Part shown: in pieces, positions 8,218 through 15,651 of the stretch
How positions within the stretch are numbered: position 1 is the first letter of the stretch
Layout: every line of letters starts with the position of its first letter
Program-made: the position numbers and the translations under genes
Notes under the pieces: model-generated
The model's input: only the letters and a program-made list of their open reading frames with translations
The model's database searches: none
What the model was told of the DNA's origin: nothing
Assembly (NCBI GenBank): GCA_016188675.1
Contig: JACPHJ010000006.1
Coordinates: 1-36,712, forward strand
Length of the DNA: 36,712 nt
Direction of reading: 5' to 3'
From: Planctomycetota bacterium
GTDB taxonomy: Bacteria; Planctomycetota; Brocadiia; Brocadiales; Brocadiaceae

Positions 8218-9780
8218 ATGGGAAACTCTGTTAATTCTGAAATTCAAAGACTCAAATCGAAAATCGCTGCTTTAGAACAGTTACTTGAGGTATATGAGAA
8301 AAGCGTACTTGAACAAACAGATAAATTATATGAGGAAATAACCGAGCGCAAGCGGACTGAGGAGATAGTCCGCGAAAGCGAGGAGAAATTCAGGGCAATA
8401 TCTACCTCTGCGAAGGACGCTATCATTATGATGGATAACGATGGGAAAATTTCTTTCTGGAATGAAGCAGCGGAAAAAATATTTAGCTATACGAGCCAGG
8501 AGGCGGTAAATAAAGAACTCCATCCATTGATTGTTCCTCAGAGATATTTTGAAGCATTCAGGAAGGGTTTCATCAAGTTTAAGATAACCGGGGAGGGTCC
8601 TGTTATTGGAAGGACACAGGAATTGATGGCGTTAAATAAAGACGGCTCTGAATTTCCGGTAGAACTTTCCCTCTCGGCTTTAAAAATAAAAAACAAATGG
8701 TGCGCCCTGGGAATACTTAGGGATATTACGGAACGCAAACAGGCGGAGGAAAAGCTGAATAATGCCCTCAAAGAGAGGGACGCCAGCATGAATAATTTAA
8801 AGCACCTTATGGAGTTTTCTACCACGATGAGGGATGAGACGCAGGAGAAGGTGTTAGTAACAAACGTGTCTAAGGCATTAAAAAGGCAATTTAACCCTGA
8901 CATCCTGGCGGTCTTGCTTATTGACAGCGAAACAAAAATGCTCGATATCCCTGTTATAGAGCCTCCGATGGCCATAGAGAAATTCATCAAAGATGAGGTT
9001 ATTTTCAATCCCCTTTTATGCCGTGCGATAAATACGGGACAAGAAGTCTTTGCAAAAGACATCAATGAAGGTATTTGCTGTACCTGTATTCGGAACGTGG
9101 TTGATACAGGCGCCTCCATCTGCATTCCTCTTACAGGCGGGGGCAGCACATTCGGTGTAGTTATCCTGATAAAAAAAGAGATGGGGTACTGGGATGAAGA
9201 ACAGTACAAACTTATGTTGGGGTATATTGAAATTGCAACATCGTCTTTTACCCGTTCAAGGCTTTTAGAGTCAACCAGGCGCGCATCCATAACAGACCCG
9301 CTCACGGGAGTATACAACAGACGGTTTTTTGATGAGATGCTGGAAAAGCAGATTGCATTCGCAAAGAGACATAATCAACAGATAAGCCTCCTTATTATGG
9401 ACATTGATCACTTCAAAATATTTAACGACACGTATGGCCATATGGTCGGCGACCGTATCTTGCAAAAGCTCACGAAGACGGTAAAGGAAATTATACGCTC
9501 GTCAGACATGCTCTCCCGATATGGCGGGGAAGAATTCAGCATTATAATGCCTTCCGCAGATATAGCGGAAGCTCTTAATAAGGCAGAGGCCATCCGCAAA
9601 CATGTTGAATCTAATTGTTCTGAAGCTGCAATATCAGGAGAATCCCATAAGATAACGATAAGCATTGGTGTTGCGTCTTTCCCGGGACACGGCGCCGATT
9701 TTGACTCTTTATTGAGCACCGCGGACAATGCCCTTTATAAGGCGAAAAAATCGGGCAGGAATCGGGTGGAAAAGCCTTAA
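8218..9780 (+). CDS. PAS-GAF-GGDEF diguanylate cyclase
   Basis: 520 residues when started at ATG 8218, which has GAGAGG about 8 bases upstream; the in-frame ATG 8200 has none. An N-terminal coiled coil (about 1-45) is followed by PAS (about 55-175), whose FWNEAAEKIF core resembles the PAS of the HD-GYP neighbours. A GAF-like domain follows at about 195-355. The GGDEF domain is at about 360-520, with active site GGEEF (436-440) and the RxxD inhibitory site RSSD five residues before it. Synthesis of c-di-GMP from two GTP with product inhibition is therefore expected. The GAF-like part contains the unusual run GICCTCI. It is the synthesis counterpart of the two HD-GYP proteins upstream. Confidence 0.9.
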   Translation: MGNSVNSEIQRLKSKIAALEQLLEVYEKSVLEQTDKLYEEITERKRTEEIVRESEEKFRAISTSAKDAIIMMDNDGKISFWNEAAEKIFSYTSQEAVNKELHPLIVPQRYFEAFRKGFIKFKITGEGPVIGRTQELMALNKDGSEFPVELSLSALKIKNKWCALGILRDITERKQAEEKLNNALKERDASMNNLKHLMEFSTTMRDETQEKVLVTNVSKALKRQFNPDILAVLLIDSETKMLDIPVIEPPMAIEKFIKDEVIFNPLLCRAINTGQEVFAKDINEGICCTCIRNVVDTGASICIPLTGGGSTFGVVILIKKEMGYWDEEQYKLMLGYIEIATSSFTRSRLLESTRRASITDPLTGVYNRRFFDEMLEKQIAFAKRHNQQISLLIMDIDHFKIFNDTYGHMVGDRILQKLTKTVKEIIRSSDMLSRYGGEEFSIIMPSADIAEALNKAEAIRKHVESNCSEAAISGESHKITISIGVASFPGHGADFDSLLSTADNALYKAKKSGRNRVEKP

Positions 9781-9795
9781 ATATTTTGTAATGAT

Positions 9796-9824
9796 GCGTC
9801 TTATTGTAAGATGCTGATTTGATT
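9796..9824. terminator. Possible terminator between convergent genes
   Basis: An 8-bp stem with one G-U pair (GCGTCTTA, loop TTG, TAAGATGC) is followed by the T-rich TGATTTGATTTT. It sits just after the diguanylate cyclase stop and before the convergent queC. The stem is modest, so this is only a candidate. Confidence 0.35.
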
Positions 9825-9862
9825 TTAAAATGTGTCCGTAGTGTGGAAAGGAGATACTTCAT

Positions 9863-10534
9863 TTAAGCGTAAGGAATCGGGTCTTTAACGCCTGCCTCCT
9901 TAAATGCCTTTTGCCGCAGGTAACAACTATGACACACGCCGCATGCATTGTCCGTGTTTTTGTAACAAGACCAACTCAGATGCAACGGGGCATGTAAAGA
10001 TATGCCCATTTTCACGATCTCTGCCTTTGTTTTGTCAATGAGGGGCGTTTCTACCGTAAGAGAGGTTGTTGGCCTTGTGCCTGCCCTGACAAGTTCATTA
10101 AAGGTCTTGTAGTAGGGCGGTTTGCAGTCGGGATACCCAGGGCTGTCCTGCTCCACAGCGCCGATAAATATCTTCCTTGCCCCAATAACTTCTCCCCAGG
10201 CAACGGCGATACTAAGAAGAATCGTATTCCGGAATGGCACGTAGGAGGTAGGAATTTCCTTCTTATCGGGCTGTGCATCCTGAATGCACATGCTTGGGTC
10301 TGTCAGGCTGGAACCACCAATTTTGCTGAGGAAGTCAATATCCGATATGAGGATTCTTTCTTCAGGAATTTTATAGTACGACGCAATGTCTCTGAATGCC
10401 TTCAGTTCCCTTGATTCGGTACGCTGCCCATAATTTATGTGCAGGAGCGCAAGCTGGTAATGGATATTTGCAATCGCCGCAGTTACGCAGCTATCCATGC
10501 CGCCGCTGACCAGTACTATAGCTAAATTTTTCAT
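9863..10534 (-). CDS. queC: 7-cyano-7-deazaguanine synthase
   Basis: 223 residues on the minus strand, start ATG at 10534-10532 with AGGG about 7 bases before it. QueC converts 7-carboxy-7-deazaguanine to preQ0 with ATP and ammonia, for queuosine in tRNA. Visible signatures are the N-terminal PP-loop VSGGMDS, the substrate region TSYVPFRNTILLSIA, and the C-terminal zinc knuckle SCYKNTDNACGVCHSC with four Cys. The length is normal for the family. It lies downstream of queE on the same strand with a 130-bp gap that contains a small dispersed repeat. No queD or queF is in the window. Confidence 0.95.
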   Translation of the reverse strand: MKNLAIVLVSGGMDSCVTAAIANIHYQLALLHINYGQRTESRELKAFRDIASYYKIPEERILISDIDFLSKIGGSSLTDPSMCIQDAQPDKKEIPTSYVPFRNTILLSIAVAWGEVIGARKIFIGAVEQDSPGYPDCKPPYYKTFNELVRAGTRPTTSLTVETPLIDKTKAEIVKMGISLHAPLHLSWSCYKNTDNACGVCHSCYLRQKAFKEAGVKDPIPYA

Positions 10535-10560
10535 CTTGCCCTATAATCTGGATGGATCAA

Positions 10561-10630
10561 GAAAATTTAAGATTTACGATTTGAGATTTACGAATTTTTC
10601 AATCTTAAATCGTAATTCGTAAATCGTACA
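10561..10630. repeat. A/T-rich inverted repeat between queE and queC
   Basis: The segment contains GATTTACGAATT (10585-10596) and its exact reverse complement (10614-10625), plus extra copies of the ATTTACGATT word. It is a non-coding dispersed-repeat type. In mRNA it would form a hairpin between the two genes and could affect coupling. Confidence 0.55.
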
Positions 10631-10664
10631 TTTTATCAAACATGATACAATTGTTTTTTAACAC

Positions 10665-11300
10665 CTACACCCCTCTTGTTTCCTGCTCCCAGATATATTT
10701 GTGGAGCTGGAGCTGAAATCTCACGTCGAGATTATCCTCTAATATCCACTGCGCGACGGTTCGTGGAGATATTTCACCAAAAGCGGTTCCAATCAATACG
10801 TTGGTAATTTCCGATAAATTGTATTTCTGTATTACGGCCTTTGTCCAGTCATAATCTCTTCGTGATTTTATAATGAATTTTACTTCGTCAGTTTTTGTCA
10901 GATGCTTGATATTCTGCCAATTCATCATATGGCTCATGTTGCTGTCGGGACATTTGATATCCATGATTTTAACAGCCTTTTGGGGTATCGTGCGGATATC
11001 ATAACTCCCGTTTGTTTCGACTAAAACAGTGTAATATTTATCCAGTAACCTTTCTATCAGCAGGGGAGTGTCTTTACTCGACAGCGGTTCGCCTCCCGTA
11101 ACACAGACTATTTTTGTATTGAATCCGGCAACGATTTCGAGAATAGTGATTAAGGACATTTCGTTCCCTTCTTCATAAGCATACATGGTATCGCAGTAAC
11201 TGCACCGCAAATTACAACCCGTTACACGTATGAAGGCGCAGGGCAGCCCTGCATATGATGTCTCCCCCTGAATACTCTTGAAAATTTCGTTAATTATCAT
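10665..11300 (-). CDS. queE: 7-carboxy-7-deazaguanine synthase (radical SAM)
   Basis: 211 residues on the minus strand, start ATG at 11300-11298. QueE rearranges 6-carboxytetrahydropterin to 7-carboxy-7-deazaguanine. The N-terminus has the family opening IFKSIQGETSYAGLPCAFIR. The radical SAM cluster motif is CNLRCSYC, the CxxxCxxC form. The S-adenosylmethionine site is in VTGGEPL. The length matches the compact QueE forms. It is the promoter-proximal gene of the queE-queC pair. The upstream 213 bp (11301-11513) is A/T rich and is shared with the divergent gene at 11514. No preQ1 riboswitch was recognised there. Confidence 0.95.
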   Translation of the reverse strand: MIINEIFKSIQGETSYAGLPCAFIRVTGCNLRCSYCDTMYAYEEGNEMSLITILEIVAGFNTKIVCVTGGEPLSSKDTPLLIERLLDKYYTVLVETNGSYDIRTIPQKAVKIMDIKCPDSNMSHMMNWQNIKHLTKTDEVKFIIKSRRDYDWTKAVIQKYNLSEITNVLIGTAFGEISPRTVAQWILEDNLDVRFQLQLHKYIWEQETRGV

Positions 11301-11513
11301 ATAGGAGCTACTTTAAAAAAAGGGAAAATGTCACAAAAATAATTTTAGTATATATCATACAGCAAAGCAAGTTCAGTAATATTGTATAATTTAAATACTA
11401 AATTATAAAAATATTTATTGAATAATTTCATCAATTATGAGATATTATTGTCCAAAACGCTGAAATACAAATATTAACCTGCGGATATTTTCGAAATAAG
11501 AAAGGGAGGAATT

Positions 11514-12125
11514 ATGGCAACAATTTTGAAAGAAGATATTTTGCGTAGGAAAAACAAGGAGACTGGCAGCAAAGAGAAGGTCGATAAGATAATGAGCACG
11601 ATTGTCGAACCGCTCATACAATTGAACCCACCAAAATCAGAAAGTAAAGAAACCAAGCCGCTCTCTGAAACAGCAAAACCGGTAGAAAGTACCGCAAGGC
11701 AGCATATCTTCAGCAGCGAAATATTAATAGAAGGCGAAAGTGCATCTGACCTTGACGAGATTAGAAACAGGCTTTTAAAAGAATTAAAACCTTCCGGCGA
11801 AATAGAATCAATGCTTGTTGACCGCATTGTTTCGAGTATTTGGCGATTGAAACGGTGTTTGAAGATAGAAAGTCAAATAATAGAGTTTGAGTCATCCTGC
11901 ATTCAGGAATATGAGCAGGGATTTTTCAGGACAAGAAAAAGGACGAATAAAGAACTGTCTCAATTAAAGGCCTTAAAAATAACTGAAGATAAAAACAGAC
12001 TCGAAGAATTATCCAGATATGAAACTGTTTTGGAAAGGCAAATATATAAGGCTTTAAGTGAACTGGATAAACTTAGACGACGTGGTTCGGTATCAGAAAA
12101 GAGGGTTTTGAAGAAAACCAAATAA
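11514..12125 (+). CDS. Hypothetical coiled-coil protein
   Basis: 203 residues from ATG 11514, with a strong AGGGAGGA site just upstream. The first 60 residues are polar and low in hydrophobic residues, probably disordered. Residues about 65-190 are helical, with the pattern EILIEGESASDLDEIRNRLL, then VDRIVSSIWRLKRCLKIE, and later SRYETVLERQIYKALSELDKL. This helical pattern resembles a family of uncharacterised small proteins found widely in planctomycetes and other soil or sediment bacteria; I know no function for it. There is no signal peptide or membrane segment. It is divergent from queE and 272 bases upstream of the ACP gene, but probably not in that operon because a good promoter lies between them. 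Confidence 0.7.
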   Translation: MATILKEDILRRKNKETGSKEKVDKIMSTIVEPLIQLNPPKSESKETKPLSETAKPVESTARQHIFSSEILIEGESASDLDEIRNRLLKELKPSGEIESMLVDRIVSSIWRLKRCLKIESQIIEFESSCIQEYEQGFFRTRKRTNKELSQLKALKITEDKNRLEELSRYETVLERQIYKALSELDKLRRRGSVSEKRVLKKTK

Positions 12126-12292
12126 CATGTTACTGATGACGAGAGGTAAATTTGAATTCATTGCTAAAAATACTCTGAAGATTCAGATTTTGACAAAGCC
12201 CTTTTGTTTTGCAACATAATATATATTATCAGACGTTATGTAAATTAATGGGAATGTCACTAATTTCTTTTCTGCCAAGTTAAAGAATATTA

Positions 12293-12321
12293 TTGACAAT
12301 ATAAATTATGTCTGCTACTAT
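12293..12321 (+). promoter_or_regulatory. Sigma70-type promoter of the ladderane-type operon
   Basis: TTGACA (12293-12298), 17-base spacer, TACTAT (12316-12321). This is a full consensus -35 and a 5/6 -10 at ideal spacing, in the only sizeable gap before the ACP gene. Transcription would begin near 12328, giving a leader of about 70 bases that ends in the strong AAAGGAGG ribosome site. Confidence 0.7.
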
Positions 12322-12397
12322 GTTTTTCGTTATTTTCAAAATTACTATGAGTATATATGTTACTTTTGTTTAGGTGGTTTATTAAAGGAGGATAATT

Positions 12398-12667
12398 TTG
12401 AACGCCGGAGAGATTGAAAAAGGTGTAACCGCCATTGTTGCAGAGGTTACTGAATTAGACGAAAAGGAGATTTGGGACAAAAGAGATGCAAATTTCTTTA
12501 AAGACCTGGAGATAGATTCCCTTTTAGCCTTAGAGATTCTGGCACTCATTGAAAAGAAGTTTAAAGTGCAAATACCTGAAGAAAAGCTAGTTGATATCAC
12601 TTCATTAAGCGCGACAATTAATCTAACAAAATCAGTATTGGCTGAGAGCGGCAAACTTACCTCATAA
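12398..12667 (+). CDS. Acyl carrier protein
   Basis: 89 residues. The only sensible start is TTG 12398, which has AAAGGAGG six bases upstream. The phosphopantetheine attachment site is Ser41 in EIDSLLALEIL, preceded by the usual acidic helix. Acyl chains are carried on this Ser during fatty acid assembly. It is the first gene of the operon with FabZ, KS and desaturase genes, so it is probably a dedicated carrier for the specialised lipid rather than the housekeeping AcpP. That is inferred from context. Confidence 0.9.
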   Translation: MNAGEIEKGVTAIVAEVTELDEKEIWDKRDANFFKDLEIDSLLALEILALIEKKFKVQIPEEKLVDITSLSATINLTKSVLAESGKLTS

Positions 12668-12704
12668 GATGCTTGATATATAGCGCTACAAGAAACAAAC
12701 CAAT

Positions 12705-12753
12705 TACCCCCCTTTATTTATCCTTATTAATTAACGGTAGATAAAGGGGGGTA
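12705..12753 (+). promoter_or_regulatory. 13-bp perfect hairpin between ACP and FabZ genes
   Basis: TACCCCCCTTTAT (12705-12717) pairs exactly with 12741-12753 across a 23-base loop. A run of six G-C pairs makes it strong. It is followed by AAAAGTTTATT rather than a clean T run, so it is more likely a partial terminator or mRNA-stability element than a full stop. It would favour excess ACP over the downstream enzymes. Confidence 0.5.
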
Positions 12754-12856
12754 AAAGTTTATTCAAAATTTAAAATAACTTATAATAAAATAATATTGTG
12801 TAACAAAATTACCTGGTAATACTTTACATGATTAACATCAAAAAGGACTGCATAAA

Positions 12857-13309
12857 ATGATATTATTCGAGGAAATCAGAACGCTTCTTCCTCAAAAATA
12901 TCCTTTTCTATTTATCGATAGGGTTGTTACCTTTGAAGAGGGGAAGAAGATTGTTTGCGTAAAAAACGTCTCCGGCAACGAACCTGTCTTTGTCGGACAT
13001 TTCCCTGATTTTGCTATCATGCCAGGGGTCTTGATCATCGAAGCGATGGCACAGGCTTCCATTATACTATTCCGGAAGAGCCTCCCCCCCCAACAAAACG
13101 ACAAGAATACCGTCTTTTTGCTGGCATCTGTTAATAATGCGCGGTTTACAAAACCTGTATTTCCCGGCGATCAACTCTTCATTGAAATCATCGTGGAAAA
13201 AATTGTCTCCAAGGGAGCTATAGTTCAGGCAACAGTAAAAGTCGAAGAAAAAACAGTTGCAAAGGCATCGTTGACTTTTGGCATTGCAGAGAAAAGTGCA
13301 TTGGTATAG
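12857..13309 (+). CDS. fabZ: FabZ-type 3-hydroxyacyl-ACP dehydratase
   Basis: 150 residues from ATG 12857. The catalytic His48 is in FVGHFPDFAIMPGV and Glu62 in LIIEAMAQ, the standard hot-dog fold pair. The N-terminal LLPQKYPFLFIDRV is also typical of FabZ. The enzyme removes water from 3-hydroxyacyl-ACP to give trans-2-enoyl-ACP. It lies 3 bases upstream of the first ketosynthase, so the two are translationally close. A second, more divergent FabZ-like gene is at 24845-25318. No separate ketoreductase or enoyl reductase is in the operon, so those steps must come from elsewhere. Confidence 0.93.
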   Translation: MILFEEIRTLLPQKYPFLFIDRVVTFEEGKKIVCVKNVSGNEPVFVGHFPDFAIMPGVLIIEAMAQASIILFRKSLPPQQNDKNTVFLLASVNNARFTKPVFPGDQLFIEIIVEKIVSKGAIVQATVKVEEKTVAKASLTFGIAEKSALV

Positions 13310-13312
13310 TTT

Positions 13313-14488
13313 ATGAATAAACGTGTTGTTATAACAGGCGTAGGAATGATCACCCCTATCGGGTCGGGCAAGGACATATTTTGGAACGCCCTTATTGCAG
13401 GGGTATCCGGTGTGGACGACGTGTCTTGCATTGATACTTCCGGCTATAAGGTACATAAAGGATGCGAAGTTAAAAATTTTAATTACTCAGATTATATAAA
13501 AAACGGCGTTCTCAAAAAAGTAGGCAAAGGCTCACAGTTTGCGATAGCCGCCGCGAAGCTGGCCTTAAACGATGCCATGCTTGATTTGAGTAAAGTAAAC
13601 TCAGAACGGATTGGGGTTTCTGTTGGAACAACCGCAGGTGAAATACAAATCCTTGAGAGAGTTAATTATATCAGGCACAAAGACGGCGAAGACAAGGTAG
13701 ATCCAGACCTGTTTCTTATGCATCCTTGCAATAACATTCCAGCAAATATAGCTATTGAGTTTGGTTTGAAAGGCCCCAATACAATTATCCCTACTGCATG
13801 TGCTGCGGGTAATTATGCAATTGGATATGCCTATGACTTGATTAAGTTTGGAAGGGTGGACATGATGCTTGCCGGCGGCTCTGACCCTTTTTCTAAGGTT
13901 GCCTATACCGGATTCGCCAGACTGGGCGCTATTGCCCCTGATATCTGTCAGCCATTTGACAAAAACAGAAAAGGCATGATGGTGGGTGAAGGCGCCGGAA
14001 TGCTTCTTCTGGAATCGCTTGACCATGCAACAAAAAGAAATGCGAATATTTATGCTGAAATTATCGGCTATGGGCTTAGCTGTGATGCGTATCATATTAC
14101 GATTCCACATCCGGACGGCGAAGGCGTCGTCTCTGCTATGAAAAAAGCACTAAAAAGCGCAGACCTGAGTCCAGAAGATGTCCAGTATGTTAGCGCACAT
14201 GGAACTGGAACACCAGCCAACGACAAGGCTGAAACGATTTCAATTAAAAAGGTGTTTGGAGACAAACCCAGGAATCTTGCAATTAGCTCGATAAAATCAA
14301 TGATTGGACATACGATGGGCGCTGCCAGTGCCATTGAGGCTATTACTTGTGCCTTAGTTGTCCAGAACGATATTATTCCACCAACGATTAATTATGAGAC
14401 ACCAGATCCGGAATGCGATCTGGACTATGTGCCCAATGTCATGAGAAAGGACCAGGTAAATATTAGGATATTTTTTGGAAAAATTTAA
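13313..14488 (+). CDS. fabF: FabF-type ketosynthase with intact catalytic triad (KS-alpha), C-terminus damaged
   Basis: 391 residues from ATG 13313. Thiolase fold with N-terminal [18 protein letters not shown], active-site Cys163 in [12 protein letters not shown], His296 in SAHGTGTP and His333 in [12 protein letters not shown]. It should therefore catalyse condensation of malonyl-ACP with acyl chains. FabF proteins normally end with an NSFGFGGTNA-like stretch; here the sequence runs [14 protein letters not shown] and then diverges to RIFFGKI before a stop. The C-terminal 20 or so residues are missing and the frame passes directly into the second ketosynthase after a shift at the T6 run 14471-14476. 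Either a deletion fused the two genes or the assembly is wrong here. The gene immediately follows fabZ. Confidence 0.88.
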   Translation: MNKRVVITGVGMITPIGSGKDIFWNALIAGVSGVDDVSCIDTSGYKVHKGCEVKNFNYSDYIKNGVLKKVGKGSQFAIAAAKLALNDAMLDLSKVNSERIGVSVGTTAGEIQILERVNYIRHKDGEDKVDPDLFLMHPCNNIPANIAIEFGLKGPNTIIPTACAAGNYAIGYAYDLIKFGRVDMMLAGGSDPFSKVAYTGFARLGAIAPDICQPFDKNRKGMMVGEGAGMLLLESLDHATKRNANIYAEIIGYGLSCDAYHITIPHPDGEGVVSAMKKALKSADLSPEDVQYVSAHGTGTPANDKAETISIKKVFGDKPRNLAISSIKSMIGHTMGAASAIEAITCALVVQNDIIPPTINYETPDPECDLDYVPNVMRKDQVNIRIFFGKI

Positions 14489-15648
14489 CCGAAGGCGTAT
14501 CGGGTATAAAACCCATTACCCTGTTTGACGTAAGTAAATTCAGCAGCAAACAGGCAGGAGAAATTTCTGATTTTGACGCCAAGATTTATCTTGGACAAAA
14601 AGGAATCAGACATATCGACAGGACATCGCTTCTTGTGTCGTCAGGAACGGTGCTTGCCATCAAAGATGCGAACCTTGAAAACAATGATATATACAGCGGC
14701 GATGATTGGGGCATCGTTGTTGGCTCTACGTATGGAAGTATAGACAGCATCAGTTCCTTTGACTTTCAGTCTTTGCGTGAGGGCCCAAGTTATGTCAATC
14801 CCATGGATTTTCCTAACACCGTGTTGAATGCGCCTGCCAGCCGCGCCTCTATTTTCTGTAAAGCTACAGGGCTCAATACCACCATTTCAAACGGCGTAAC
14901 AAGCAGTATCGATGCTATTATTTATGCCTCTGATTTCCTTCGAATGGGTCGTGTAAAGGCGGTTGTTGTCGGCGGCGTACATGGATTAACCCATGACATC
15001 TTCTGGGGTTCACATAATTCAAAGATATTGGCTGGCAGCAGGAATGGAACGCCGGAAATTTGTGCGCCATTCGATAAGAGGCGCAATGGAATGGTTATTG
15101 GCGAATCATCGGCATTGATTATCATGGAAACTTTAGAAGACGCAAAGAAGAGAAATGCGCATATCTACGCCGAAGTTAAGGGTTATGGAACTGCATTTGA
15201 GCCAAAAATGGCTGTCAGTAAGGAATATCAAATAGACGGCAACAAGAGGTCCATAATGAACGCCCTTAATGACGCCAATCTGACACTGCATGACATTTCT
15301 TACATATCTGCCAATGCCTATTCCGGTGTGTATGGAGACACCCTGGAAACCAAAGTCATCAAAGAGGTCTTTGGCATGCGGGCAAAACTTATCCCAGTGT
15401 CAGCCATCAAATCTATGACGGGTGAATGCTTTGACGCCTCTGGTGCATTACAAACCATAGCTGCATTGATGTCCGTCAAAACAAATATAATTCCACCGAC
15501 AATCAATTATAAGGAACAGGACGCAGAGTGCGATTTGGATTACGTGCCCAACAATAGCAGGGTCGTACCGGTAAAGAACGTCCTTATAAACTCTTTCTCA
15601 CGACTGGGAAATAATTCATCCTTAATTATCTCCAAATACAAACCGTAA
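14467..15648 (+). CDS. Catalytically dead FabF homologue, chain-length-factor-like (KS-beta)
   Basis: This open frame follows an in-frame stop at 14464-14466 and has no start codon before GTG 14635. The homologous sequence already begins at about 14470 ([16 protein letters not shown]), so the N-terminus of some 20 residues is missing. Ungapped alignment with the preceding KS shows Cys replaced by Val (14896-14898, TISNGVTSS), the first His by Asn (15313-15315, SANAYSG) and the second His by Glu (15424-15426, SMTGECF). The C-terminal glycine loop is also altered (SRLGNNS). Loss of the triad with the fold kept is what defines chain-length factors of type II polyketide synthases. A heterodimer with the upstream KS is inferred. 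If the frame break is a sequence error, the two form one fused chain here. Confidence 0.75.
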   Translation, partial: DIFWKNLTEGVSGIKPITLFDVSKFSSKQAGEISDFDAKIYLGQKGIRHIDRTSLLVSSGTVLAIKDANLENNDIYSGDDWGIVVGSTYGSIDSISSFDFQSLREGPSYVNPMDFPNTVLNAPASRASIFCKATGLNTTISNGVTSSIDAIIYASDFLRMGRVKAVVVGGVHGLTHDIFWGSHNSKILAGSRNGTPEICAPFDKRRNGMVIGESSALIIMETLEDAKKRNAHIYAEVKGYGTAFEPKMAVSKEYQIDGNKRSIMNALNDANLTLHDISYISANAYSGVYGDTLETKVIKEVFGMRAKLIPVSAIKSMTGECFDASGALQTIAALMSVKTNIIPPTINYKEQDAECDLDYVPNNSRVVPVKNVLINSFSRLGNNSSLIISKYKP

Positions 15649-15651
15649 TTC

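Noticed and set aside
8538..9317. 259-codon open frame on the minus strand
   Set aside because: It lies fully inside the well-supported diguanylate cyclase gene, has a Ser/Leu-rich composition typical of antisense translation and no ribosome site.
11301..11513. preQ1 riboswitch upstream of queE
   Set aside because: I could not find a compact pseudoknot-type aptamer pattern with the conserved C-rich loop and A-rich tail on the minus strand near the start.
14471..14476. Programmed -1 ribosomal frameshift at the KS junction
   Set aside because: The T run lacks a proper X-XXY-YYZ heptamer in the zero frame and both protein ends at the join are missing. A deletion or sequence error explains more than recoding would.
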